Shown in pieces: positions 13,587 through 21,551 of a stretch of DNA of 21,551 bases. Source of the stretch: DBFJGL01 sp048394785 (lineage in GTDB: Bacteria > Bacillota > Clostridia > Christensenellales > CAG-917). Positions within the stretch are counted from its first letter, which is position 1. The number at the start of each line of letters is the position of its first letter. A program made the position numbers and the translations under genes. The stretch lies in contig DBFJGL010000088.1 of assembly GCA_048394785.1 (NCBI GenBank), forward strand, positions 1 to 21,551, in the 5' to 3' direction. The notes under the pieces are model-generated. The model saw nothing but the letters and a program-made list of their open reading frames with translations, was not told the DNA's origin and searched no databases.

Positions 13587-15372
13587 CGGCGGCAATGAGT
13601 TCTTCGAGTTGTCTCAAAGTATCCGAAAACTCGCGCATAGCTCTCTCGTACGGCTCGTCCGTTTCGAGGTCTACGCCTGCAAGACGAAGAATATCGAGCG
13701 GAGGCATACTGCCGCCTGCGGACAGAAACTCGCGGTATTTAGCAAAATATTTATCGCCCTGCTCCGTTATATTTGCCGCAATGCTGACCGCGCTCGTCAG
13801 TCCCGTAGCGTATTTGTAAACGTAGAACGAAGTGTAGAAATGCGGTATTCTCGCCCACTCGTACTTGATATAATCGTTATGCTTTACGGCTTTTCCGTAA
13901 TACTTCTTGTTGAGCGCGAGATATTCCTCGCAGAACGCGTCCGCGGTCAGCGGTTCTCCTCTCTCCGCCATTCCGTGAGCGGCTGCCTCGAACTCCGCAA
14001 ACATCGTCTGACGGAACAGCGTCGTGCGGAACATATCCAGATAATAGCTGAGCAGATACTTGCGCATATCGCCGCGCGCGCTTTTGAGCAGATGTTTCAG
14101 CAAAAGCACTTCGTTTACGGTCGAGGCAATCTCGGCAACGAAAATTTCGTAACCGGCTTTTGTTTCGGGCTGAGCCGAGTTGCTGTAATAGGAGTGCAAA
14201 GCGTGCCCGAGTTCGTGAGCTATCGTAAATACGTCGTGCGTGGTCTGCTGATAGTTGAGAAGCACAAACGGGTGCACCCCGTAACAGCCCCAGGAATACG
14301 CGCCGCTGCGCTTGCCCTTGTTCTCGTAAACGTCAATCCAGCCGTCCGTAAACGACGACGACAGAATACCGTCGTACTCCTTACCCATAGGTTTAAGTGC
14401 CGCTTTGACTGTTTCAACAGCCTTTTCGTACGGCATCGCAAGATTTTGTTCCGCGACAATCGGCACGTGCAAATCGTACATATTCAGCGTTTTTACGCCA
14501 AGACAACGCTTTCTCAACGCAATGTAACGGTGCAGTTCTTCCGTGCCCTTATTCACCGCGTCAAGCAGTTTTTTATAGCATACGGGCGACACGTTTTCGG
14601 CGTATACGGAGCTGTCGAGCGAGGAGGCAAACCCTCTGATTTTTGCAAAAAACCAATCCTTTTTGACGTTGCCCGCATAGTTTGCCGCAAGCATATTGAT
14701 ATGGTCGCGATACGCCTCGAACATACTGTCGAACGCCGCTTTTCTCACCTTCTGTTCGGGACTTTGCAACAGCAGCGAGTATATGCCGTGACTCATCTCG
14801 ACCTTATCGCCCTTGTCGTCGCGCACGCTCCTGAACTTGACGTCGGCGTTATCGAACATAGAGAAAACTTCCTCGTTGCTGTCTGCGAATATGCCGAGCT
14901 CGGAAAGTATTTTCTCCTCTTTTTTGCTTAAAATTATGTCCTTCTGCCGAATTATATCTTCAAAAAACACGGAGTAATCGGAGAACTTTTTATTGTTTTT
15001 GAGCGCAATTAACTTTTCCTTTTCAAAGCCTGCGATTTCGGGAACCACAAAGGACTGCGCAACCGAATATTTGACAAGCAGCTGTTCCGCCCTGTCGTTC
15101 ATTCCCTGATACAGCGTAACGCGCGTGTCCTCGTCGCGGCGCATATGCGCGTACTGATAAAGCTTGCTCAAATCGTGCGCCAACGCGGTCTTTGCCGTAA
15201 GACACTCCAAAAGCACGTCGTCGCTTGCGAGTTTGTCCTGAAAACGCGAAAACGCGGGTATCCTTTCGCTGACTGCGAAAAAACACTCCTCCCAAGCGTC
15301 GTTGTCCGAAAAGATGTCTTCCAACTTCCATTTGAACGCTTTGTCCACTTCATCTCTTAAATACAATGCCAT
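13576..15372 (-). CDS. pepF: Oligoendopeptidase F (M3 family metallopeptidase)
   Basis: A 598-residue cytoplasmic zinc peptidase that cuts oligopeptides of roughly 7-17 residues. The zinc site is HELGHALHS (H386, E387, H390), with the third ligand E414 in FVAEIASTVNE. The preceding SGAYSWGCYGVHPFVLLNYQ and the following YEIFVAEIAS are typical of the PepF branch. The N-terminal half is helical, as usual for the family. I start it at the ATG at 15372, preceded by AGAGGT; the upstream in-frame GTG at 15390 would put that site inside the coding region. The 184-base gap upstream suggests its own promoter, though I see no good one. It overlaps the next gene, so pepF, the membrane protein and dnaB probably share a transcript. 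Confidence 0.95.
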   Translation of the reverse strand: MALYLRDEVDKAFKWKLEDIFSDNDAWEECFFAVSERIPAFSRFQDKLASDDVLLECLTAKTALAHDLSKLYQYAHMRRDEDTRVTLYQGMNDRAEQLLVKYSVAQSFVVPEIAGFEKEKLIALKNNKKFSDYSVFFEDIIRQKDIILSKKEEKILSELGIFADSNEEVFSMFDNADVKFRSVRDDKGDKVEMSHGIYSLLLQSPEQKVRKAAFDSMFEAYRDHINMLAANYAGNVKKDWFFAKIRGFASSLDSSVYAENVSPVCYKKLLDAVNKGTEELHRYIALRKRCLGVKTLNMYDLHVPIVAEQNLAMPYEKAVETVKAALKPMGKEYDGILSSSFTDGWIDVYENKGKRSGAYSWGCYGVHPFVLLNYQQTTHDVFTIAHELGHALHSYYSNSAQPETKAGYEIFVAEIASTVNEVLLLKHLLKSARGDMRKYLLSYYLDMFRTTLFRQTMFAEFEAAAHGMAERGEPLTADAFCEEYLALNKKYYGKAVKHNDYIKYEWARIPHFYTSFYVYKYATGLTSAVSIAANITEQGDKYFAKYREFLSAGGSMPPLDILRLAGVDLETDEPYERAMREFSDTLRQLEELIAADEK

Positions 15373-15514
15373 ATTACCTCTTATGCGCACGAAACTGCGT
15401 TTAACCGTTATGTAGGATATGTATATCAGCCTGTCCCCGGCCTTTCCGCTCCCTGCCGAAACGCGATTGCGAAGTATTATCCGCTTTTCGCTTTGTCTTG
15501 TCTGTCTTCTTGTT

Positions 15515-15532
15515 GTCGGATATTTATCCGAC
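15515..15532. other. Short perfect palindrome in the gap upstream of pepF
   Basis: GTCGGATA (15515-15522) and TATCCGAC (15525-15532) are separated by TT. The gap 15373-15556 otherwise shows nothing I can name. No T-run follows on either strand, so it does not look like a terminator. A protein-binding operator for pepF or a 3'-end hairpin for the DUF1846 message are both possible. Confidence 0.35.
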
Positions 15533-15556
15533 GGCGGAATAAACGCGCCGATACCG

Positions 15557-17041
15557 CTATTCTATGTATATATTGTCGTTGAGAAACTCCGGTTCGCAAG
15601 TGAGGTTTATGCTCATTTTGCGGAAGGGATTTTCGTCCGCTTTGAACAACAGATGCGTTGAGTGCGCCTCACAGCCGCTGAGCTCGGACAGTTTGTCGAT
15701 GGCTTTCGCCGCAGTAACGTCGGTTGCCGCGCAAATGGAGAGTGCGAGCAAAGCTTCTTCAAGCGTAAGCTTGTTGTTCTTTTCCTTCAAAATTTTAGTC
15801 TTCAAGTCGAGTATAGGTCCTATTACGTACGGCGAAATGAGTTTTACGCCGTCGTCTATGCCCGCAAGCACCTTCACCGCATTGAATACGCACGCCGCCG
15901 ACGCGCTCATAATCTCGGAGTTTTTGCCCGTAACCATACGTCCGTCGTCCAGCTGTATCGCCACCGCGCCGCCGCCGTTATTGCTCTCGTTCTTTTCGCG
16001 CGCCGCCGCCACTACGCTCCTGTCGTGAGGTCCGATTTCAAGACGGGACATCAATATCTCCAAACGCTCTATCGTGGAGGGCTTTGCCGTACCGTTTTTG
16101 AAATCGCAAAGCGCCTTATAGTATCTGCGTATGACTTCCTGCTTGCTTGCCGCGATGCAGGCGTCGTTGTCTGAAATGCAGTACCCCGCCATATTCACGC
16201 CCATATCCGTCGGCGATTTATAAATGCACTCCTCGCCCGTGATTTTCTGCAAAATACTGCGCACTACGGGAAAGACGTCTATATCCCTGTTATAGTTAAC
16301 CGCCATTTTTCCGTACGCTTCTAAGTGGAAATTATCCACCTTGTTTACGTCCTTCAAATCGGCGGTCGCCGCCTCGTACGCGACGTTTACGGGGTGATTG
16401 AGAGGCAAATTCCAAATAGGGAAAGTTTCGAACTTCGCATAGCCTGCTTTAATGCCCCTCTTGTTTTCGTGATAAAGCTGACTGAGACAGGTGCCGAGCT
16501 TGCCGCTGCCCGGACCGGGAGCGGTGGACACAACGAGTCTGCGAGTCGTTTCTATATACGGGTTTGCGCCGTAACCTTCTTCGGAAACTATCGTATCGAT
16601 TTCGTGCGGATAACCTTTCGTCGGGCGGTGAACGTACACCCTCACGCCGCGGTTTTCGAGCTTATGCTTGAACGCGACCGCCGCCTGCTGGTCCTGAAAC
16701 ATAGTTATAACCACGCAGTTGATGTAGATACCGAGAGAGGAGATATTGTCCATCATTCTCTCTACTTCACTGCCGTAAGTTATGCCGTAATCGGCGCGGA
16801 TTTTATTGCGTTCGATGTCGTTTGCGTTTATGCAAATGATTAGTTCCGCCTCGTTCTTCAACCTTTCGAGCAATTTGATTTTCGCCGCTTTGTCGAACCC
16901 CGGCAATACTCTTGCCGCGTGCAAATCGTCGAAAAGCTTTCCGCCGAATTCAAGATAAAGCTTGTCGAACTTGTTTATCCTTTCGATAATCTGTTCCGAC
17001 TGCTTGCTCATATACATTTCGCTGTCAAATCCGATTTTCAT
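15557..17041 (-). CDS. DUF1846 family protein
   Basis: A 494-residue cytoplasmic protein matching the DUF1846 family found across Firmicutes, whose biochemical function is not established to my knowledge. It starts in the typical way (MKIGFDSEMYMSKQSEQIIERI). It has a glycine-rich P-loop-like block STAPGPGSGKLGTCLSQLYH (172-191), which suggests nucleotide or phosphate binding, and later CISDNDACIAASKQEVIRRYY and a small C-terminal domain. The ATG at 17041 is chosen because homologues begin there; the in-frame TTG at 17077 has no ribosome binding site. The site before 17041 is weak. The gene follows parC by 67 bases, and the two may be on one message. No terminator is seen between them. Confidence 0.88.
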   Translation of the reverse strand: MKIGFDSEMYMSKQSEQIIERINKFDKLYLEFGGKLFDDLHAARVLPGFDKAAKIKLLERLKNEAELIICINANDIERNKIRADYGITYGSEVERMMDNISSLGIYINCVVITMFQDQQAAVAFKHKLENRGVRVYVHRPTKGYPHEIDTIVSEEGYGANPYIETTRRLVVSTAPGPGSGKLGTCLSQLYHENKRGIKAGYAKFETFPIWNLPLNHPVNVAYEAATADLKDVNKVDNFHLEAYGKMAVNYNRDIDVFPVVRSILQKITGEECIYKSPTDMGVNMAGYCISDNDACIAASKQEVIRRYYKALCDFKNGTAKPSTIERLEILMSRLEIGPHDRSVVAAAREKNESNNGGGAVAIQLDDGRMVTGKNSEIMSASAACVFNAVKVLAGIDDGVKLISPYVIGPILDLKTKILKEKNNKLTLEEALLALSICAATDVTAAKAIDKLSELSGCEAHSTHLLFKADENPFRKMSINLTCEPEFLNDNIYIE

Positions 17042-17108
17042 AGTTTCAGTCCCGTGTTTTTTGTCCTCTTTATCCAATGTTTCGCGTTTGATTTCGGCTT
17101 GCGCCCGC

Positions 17109-19541
17109 TCAGCTTTCGAGTTTCACAATCAGGTCAATGCCCTGTTTGAACATCTGTTTGCCCTTTGTTGTTCTTGTGTCTATTCTGATTTCCTCGGTGT
17201 TTACGATTTTCGTTTCGCCGCCGCCGACAACCGCAATGTTGTACGGCATTTTGACGTAATCTACGAACGTCACCGAGCTGTCCGCCGTTTCTATGAGTTT
17301 CACGCCTTTGAGATAACGCGAACCAACTTCGAGCGTGGGCGTTATCACGCGCTTTATGCAACCCTTGTCGGTGGCAACCACAATCTCGCCTTCCTCCTCG
17401 ACCTGACCTGCGTAAGCAACGCTGTCGCCGTCGTTGAGTTTAATGCCTTTTACGCCGCCCGCTTTGCGTCCCTGCAACGGAACTTCCAATGCCGAATAAA
17501 GCAGACAAAGTCCGTTTTTGGTAACTTCCAGAATATGTCTTTCGTCGTCGACGACTTCGGCGTTTATCACTCTGTCCTTATCGGCGAGAATTATACCCGA
17601 CGTTGCGGATTTTATGGCGGCAAATTCAGCCAAATCCGTCCGCTTTACCATACCTTTTTCGGTAAAGAAGACTATTTCTCCCACGGGCGAGGAATTGAAG
17701 AACAGCAGTTTCACTACCTTTTCAGCCGCCTGCACGTCGCGCGACAGCTGCGCCGCGGTAACTCCTCTGTCCCGCCATTTTTTATCGGGCAGGTCGCTTA
17801 CGTTGACTTTTATCACGGTGCCGCCGTCTGTCACCGCAAGCAGCACTCCTTTATTGTTGACGGTGACGGCTTGCACCGCAAGCTCCGCCGCCCCGTACGC
17901 GCTCATATCGCGCTGAGCCGTCGAATACGACTTCTGCGACAGGAACCTGAGCGTGCCCTCGCAGTTGAGCGCAAGTATGCCCTCTTTATATTCTTCCGCT
18001 TCCTGCGCCGTGGGCACGTCGTCAATCGCCGCCTCGTTCGTTCCCGCGATGACGGTCATTCGAGCGGATTTCATATTCTTTTTGATTTCGAGTATTTCGT
18101 CGCGCACCACTCTGTACTGCTTCTTTTCCGACGCAAGTATCGCGCTTAAATATTCGATTTTCTTTTCGAGCGCGGCAAGTTCTTCTTCCAGCCTGCCCAC
18201 CTCCAGATGCGTCAACGCTTTGAGGCGCATATCCACAATCGCCTGCGCCTGCTCGTCTGTGAGGTCAAATCTTTCGGCAAGCGCGAGTTTCGCTTTCTGC
18301 GTGCTTTCCGACGACTTAATTATCCTTATAACCTCGTCGATGTTTCTTATGGCAACAAGAAGTCCCCGCACTATTTCGGCGCGCTGTCTTGCGGCTTTCA
18401 AGTCGTACCGAGTCCTTCTCACGATTACTTCGCGCTGATATTCGATATAATATTTCAGTATTTCACGCAGCCCCAAAATTTCGGGTTTGCCGTTCGCAAT
18501 AGCCACCATATTCACGGAATATCCGAGTTCGAGATTGGTCTTTTTGAACAGAATGGCAAGTATCTGCTTAATATCGGCGTCTTTTTTACAGCGTATTACC
18601 GCGCGCATACCCGTCTTATCGCTCTCGTCCACGATTTCGCTGATGCCCGACAACGCGTCCTTATTCTCCTTGCCGCTGTCGCGCAAATCCGCAATTTTTG
18701 CAAGCAAGTCCGCCTTGGACACCTGATAAGGCATTTCGGTGACGACAATGCTCTTTTTGCCGCCGTTTTCTTCTTCTATGTGCACGCGCGAGCGGATTTT
18801 AATTCTGCCCTTTCCCGTTTCATAAATGCTTTCGAGGCTGTCGACGGGTATAATCGTGCCGCCCGTCGGAAAATCGGGACCTTTGAACACCGTAAACAAC
18901 TCTTTGAGCGTGACGTTTTTGTTGTCGATCATCATAACGACGGCGTCGATGCACTCGCCCATATTGTGGGGCGGAATGTTGGTGGCAAGTCCCACCGCAA
19001 TGCCGTTCGCGCCGTTTACGAGCAAGTTCGGAAATCTTCCGGGGAGCATATTGGGTTCCTGCAAGCTGTCGTCGAAGTTCGGGTTCCAGCTCACAGTATC
19101 CTTATCGAGGTCGCGCAGAAGTTCGAGCGCGAGCGGGCTCATTCTCGCCTCCGTATATCTCATTGCCGCCGCCGGGTCGCCGTCCACCGAACCGAAGTTG
19201 CCGTGTCCGTCGACGAGTTTCATTCTCATTGAGAAAGGCTGCGCCATTCTCACCATTGCGCCGTAAACGGAACTGTCGCCGTGAGGGTGATATTTTCCGA
19301 GGCAGTCGCCCACTATTCTCGCGGATTTTTTGTACGGCTTGTCGGGGGTAAGACCCATCTCGTGCATCGCGTACAGTATGCGGCGCTGGACGGGTTTGAG
19401 TCCGTCCTCAACCCTCGGCAGAGCTCTGTCGAGAATTACGCTTTCCGAATACGGTATCATCGAGTTGTGCATAACCTCCTCGAAAACCGTATCGTACACC
19501 ACCGCGCTGTACTTTATTTCTTTCGTCTGTTTCTTTCCCAT
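17109..19541 (-). CDS. parC: DNA topoisomerase IV subunit A (type IIA topoisomerase, breakage-reunion subunit)
   Basis: An 810-residue subunit that cuts and rejoins DNA, forming a heterotetramer with the ATPase subunit encoded just upstream. The catalytic tyrosine is Y129 in AAAMRYTEAR. The DNA-binding winged-helix region includes GKYHPHGDSSVYGAMVRM (82-99), the quinolone-resistance region. The coiled-coil arm is around 360-490, and a C-terminal beta-pinwheel starts near 515. I call it ParC rather than GyrA because the GyrA-box (QRRGGKG type), expected about residues 536-552, is absent, and the pinwheel has a ParC-like AGGVKGIKL. Position 94 (E. coli GyrA 87, ParC 84) is Gly rather than the usual acidic residue. 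The gene starts 18 bases after parE. A degenerate GyrA remains possible. Confidence 0.88.
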   Translation of the reverse strand: MGKKQTKEIKYSAVVYDTVFEEVMHNSMIPYSESVILDRALPRVEDGLKPVQRRILYAMHEMGLTPDKPYKKSARIVGDCLGKYHPHGDSSVYGAMVRMAQPFSMRMKLVDGHGNFGSVDGDPAAAMRYTEARMSPLALELLRDLDKDTVSWNPNFDDSLQEPNMLPGRFPNLLVNGANGIAVGLATNIPPHNMGECIDAVVMMIDNKNVTLKELFTVFKGPDFPTGGTIIPVDSLESIYETGKGRIKIRSRVHIEEENGGKKSIVVTEMPYQVSKADLLAKIADLRDSGKENKDALSGISEIVDESDKTGMRAVIRCKKDADIKQILAILFKKTNLELGYSVNMVAIANGKPEILGLREILKYYIEYQREVIVRRTRYDLKAARQRAEIVRGLLVAIRNIDEVIRIIKSSESTQKAKLALAERFDLTDEQAQAIVDMRLKALTHLEVGRLEEELAALEKKIEYLSAILASEKKQYRVVRDEILEIKKNMKSARMTVIAGTNEAAIDDVPTAQEAEEYKEGILALNCEGTLRFLSQKSYSTAQRDMSAYGAAELAVQAVTVNNKGVLLAVTDGGTVIKVNVSDLPDKKWRDRGVTAAQLSRDVQAAEKVVKLLFFNSSPVGEIVFFTEKGMVKRTDLAEFAAIKSATSGIILADKDRVINAEVVDDERHILEVTKNGLCLLYSALEVPLQGRKAGGVKGIKLNDGDSVAYAGQVEEEGEIVVATDKGCIKRVITPTLEVGSRYLKGVKLIETADSSVTFVDYVKMPYNIAVVGGGETKIVNTEEIRIDTRTTKGKQMFKQGIDLIVKLES

Positions 19542-19559
19542 ATCAATCCGTCCCGTCTA

Positions 19560-21521
19560 TCAGTCCGCCTTCACCTTGAAGTTGTCCACTTTATTGAAAT
19601 CGGCATACTGATAAATATAATCCTTCCTTATGCCGCTGTCGTCGCCCATAAGCACGGTAATGCGTTTATCCGCCGCCGCCGCGTCTTCGATCGTGACTTT
19701 GGTGAGCGCGCGCTTTTCGGGGTCCATCGTGGTGTCCCAAAGCTGTTCCGGGTTCATCTCGCCCAAGCCCTTAAAGCGTTGAAGCAAAGCGGTTTTGCCC
19801 ATCTGACGCTGACCTTCCGCAAGCGCGGCATCGTCGTAACAGTACAGCACTTCGTCCTTCTTCTGCAATTTGTATAAAGGCGGCATACCGATGTAAACGT
19901 GCCCCTCCGTGATGAGCTGTCGCATATAGCGGAAAAAGAACGTGAGCAACAATGCTCTGATGTGCGCGCCGTCCTGGTCGGCGTCGGCAAGAATAATCAC
20001 TTTGTCATAGCGCAGTCCGCTTATGTCGAACTCGGGGTCTATGCCCGTTCCGAGCGCGGATATTATGGTGCTTAACTCCTCGTTTTGCAATATCTTTTCA
20101 AGCGAACTCTTTTCCACGTTAAGCGGTTTGCCTCTCAAAGGAAGTATCGCTTGGAAAAATCTGTCGCGAGCCTGCTTCGCACTGCCGCCTGCGCTGTCGC
20201 CTTCAACAATAAAAAGCTCGTTTACGGCGGCGTTTCTGCCCGTGCAGCCCGACAGCTTGCCCACAAGTTCGGATCCGTGCAATTTGTTCTGCTGACGCGC
20301 GATGTCCTTTGCGCGTTTTGCGGCTTCTCTCGTCTTTGCCGCGCCCATCGCCTTGCCCACTATTTTTTCGGCAACGCTTTTATATCCTCTCGCAAGCAAA
20401 AGTTCTTCCAGCTTTTCGCTCACAAGATTTTCCACTTTCGCCCTGACTTCGGGGTTTCCGAGTTTGCCCTTGGTCTGCCCTTCGAACTGCACGTTCTGCA
20501 TCTTGACGGTGATGACCGCGACCATTCCCTCGCGATAATCCTCGCCGAGCAGATTGGCTTGTTTTTCTTTCAATATGTTGTTTTTGCGAGCAAAATCGTT
20601 GAACACTCTCGTGACCGCGCTTTTAAAACCCGCTTCGTGCGTGCCGCCGTCCGCCGTGGGAATGCTGTTGACGTACGAATAAATATTCTCGGCGTACCCT
20701 TCGGTGTGCTGTATGGCAACCGCAACCTCGAACCCCTTTTCTTTTGCTTCGACGTAAAGCGGCTTGTCGTAAAGCACATTCCTGCCCTCGTTGAGATACT
20801 GAACGTAATCGGCAATGCCTCCCTTATAGCAGAAGGTTTCCTTTTTTTCGGTGCCGCCCGCGATTGGCGAGCGCAAATCTTCCAAAATTATGCTTACGCC
20901 GCGGTTGAGATACGCAACCTCGCGCATACGCTGAGCAATCGTCTGATAGCTGAACTGTTCCTTTCCGAACACTCTTTCGTCGGGCTTGAACGTAACCGTA
21001 GTGCCCTTGGACTTGGTTTTGCCCACGAGAGTAAGCGGATTTTTTATTATGCCGCTTTTTATTTTCGTGCCAACCTGCGGCGAATGAAACTCGGCTCTGT
21101 ACTTATTTCCGTCGCGGTTGACCTCGACGGTAAGCCACTCCGACAGCGCGTTTGTAACCGACGCGCCCACGCCGTGCAGACCACCCGAAAAGCTGTATTT
21201 TTCGCTGTCGAACTTCGCTCCTGCGTGCAGTTGCGTAAAAACCACCTCGACGCCGCTGATTTTGAGTTTGGGGTGTTTGTCCACCGGCACGCCTCTGCCG
21301 TTATCCTCCACCCTTGCCACGTTGCCGTCCAAAAGCGTAATCGTCACGGTGTCGCCGTAGCCGTTCGCGACCTCGTCCACGCCGTTGTCGATGATTTCCC
21401 AAAGGATATGATGCAGCCCCTTGCTGCCGGTAGTGCCGATGTACATACCCGGACGCTTGCGCACCGCGTCCAGCCCTTCCAGCACCCTTATATCGCCTGC
21501 CTTGTAATCGCCGATTGCCAT
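19560..21521 (-). CDS. parE: DNA topoisomerase IV subunit B (type IIA topoisomerase ATPase subunit)
   Basis: A 653-residue subunit that binds ATP and drives strand passage. It has a GHKL ATPase domain (LEGLDAVRKRPGMYIGTTGSKG at 14-35, WEIIDNGVDE at 41-50, VEDNGRGVPV at 71-80, the ATP lid GGLHGVGASV at 113-122), a transducer domain, and a TOPRIM domain with EGDSAGG (440-446) and the metal-binding DADQDG (513-518). The C-terminal YKLQKKDEVLYCYDD to RFKGLGEMNPEQLW is standard. Its length, without the E. coli GyrB insert, fits Gram-positive ParE or GyrB. GTTGSKGLHHILWEI and ALSEWLTVEV look ParE-like to me, and its partner lacks a GyrA-box, so topoisomerase IV is favoured. The start has AAGGG about six bases upstream. 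It heads the parE-parC pair. Confidence 0.88.
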   Translation of the reverse strand: MAIGDYKAGDIRVLEGLDAVRKRPGMYIGTTGSKGLHHILWEIIDNGVDEVANGYGDTVTITLLDGNVARVEDNGRGVPVDKHPKLKISGVEVVFTQLHAGAKFDSEKYSFSGGLHGVGASVTNALSEWLTVEVNRDGNKYRAEFHSPQVGTKIKSGIIKNPLTLVGKTKSKGTTVTFKPDERVFGKEQFSYQTIAQRMREVAYLNRGVSIILEDLRSPIAGGTEKKETFCYKGGIADYVQYLNEGRNVLYDKPLYVEAKEKGFEVAVAIQHTEGYAENIYSYVNSIPTADGGTHEAGFKSAVTRVFNDFARKNNILKEKQANLLGEDYREGMVAVITVKMQNVQFEGQTKGKLGNPEVRAKVENLVSEKLEELLLARGYKSVAEKIVGKAMGAAKTREAAKRAKDIARQQNKLHGSELVGKLSGCTGRNAAVNELFIVEGDSAGGSAKQARDRFFQAILPLRGKPLNVEKSSLEKILQNEELSTIISALGTGIDPEFDISGLRYDKVIILADADQDGAHIRALLLTFFFRYMRQLITEGHVYIGMPPLYKLQKKDEVLYCYDDAALAEGQRQMGKTALLQRFKGLGEMNPEQLWDTTMDPEKRALTKVTIEDAAAADKRITVLMGDDSGIRKDYIYQYADFNKVDNFKVKAD

Positions 21522-21551
21522 AGTTATCCCTTAAATAAAATAATTATTTAT
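21522..21551 (-). other. Leader of parE at the right edge
   Basis: This 30-base AT-rich stretch holds the parE ribosome binding site (AAGGG) and an AT-rich run that might include a -10 region. The promoter itself cannot be judged because the window ends. Confidence 0.4.

Noticed and set aside
13345..14931. 528-codon plus-strand open frame opposite pepF
   Set aside because: It covers the zinc-site region of pepF in antisense and shows no recognisable domain; such frames arise from the codon bias of the real gene.
15419..15661. 80-codon plus-strand frame with a hydrophobic stretch in the gap before pepF
   Set aside because: Half of it is antisense to the DUF1846 gene, the AGGA is too close to the ATG, and the hydrophobic part is short.
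1..21551. CRISPR arrays, prophage, toxin-antitoxin or defence gene clusters
   Set aside because: No regularly spaced repeats and no such genes are visible; apart from the left edge the window is housekeeping DNA.

Overview
The window looks like chromosomal DNA of a Firmicutes bacterium, most likely an uncultured member of the Clostridia. The evidence is the family types: class II (Firmicutes-type) GalT, a DUF1846 protein, a DivIVA-like protein, RecX, oligoendopeptidase F, an Lgt-type lipoprotein enzyme, and strong AGGAGG-type ribosome binding sites. Base composition looks balanced by eye. Nothing in the window fixes the genus.

Layout. Almost every gene is on the minus strand; only galT is on the plus strand. 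Positions 1-135 hold what looks like the left end of an IS200/IS605-type insertion sequence. Its transposase begins at position 8 and runs off the left edge, and its leader has a hairpin that would hide the ribosome binding site. A bidirectional terminator (144-175) and a roughly 240-base non-coding stretch with an 81-base imperfect inverted repeat follow. Next come a DivIVA-like coiled-coil gene (419-1132) and a compact minus-strand group galK-lgt-pncB (galactokinase, prolipoprotein diacylglyceryl transferase, nicotinate phosphoribosyltransferase). galT is divergent from galK, with interlocked promoters, and ends at a strong terminator (6699-6725).

From 6760 to 9248 lies ilvE-recX-nnrD (branched-chain aminotransferase, RecA modulator, NAD(P)H-hydrate dehydratase). 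From 9329 to 11163 lies tyrS-yigZ, with a recognisable promoter before tyrS and no room for a T-box. From 11273 to 15372 lies pepF, a small membrane-anchored unknown and dnaB, with successive genes overlapping. From 15557 to 21521 lies parE-parC followed by a DUF1846 gene.

The genes are mainly housekeeping: galactose use by the Leloir pathway (galK and galT, no galE here), NAD salvage and repair, lipoprotein maturation, tyrosine charging, replication (DnaB) and chromosome decatenation (topoisomerase IV). I see no multi-gene accessory or defence system. The most unusual signals are a 128-residue acidic tail on DnaB with two motifs like the SSB C-terminal tip, the IS200-type leader, a possible RBS-masking hairpin before the DivIVA-like gene, interlocked galK/galT promoters, and a natural glycine at a quinolone-contact position of ParC. 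Most long plus-strand reading frames lie antisense to convincing minus-strand genes and are not annotated.
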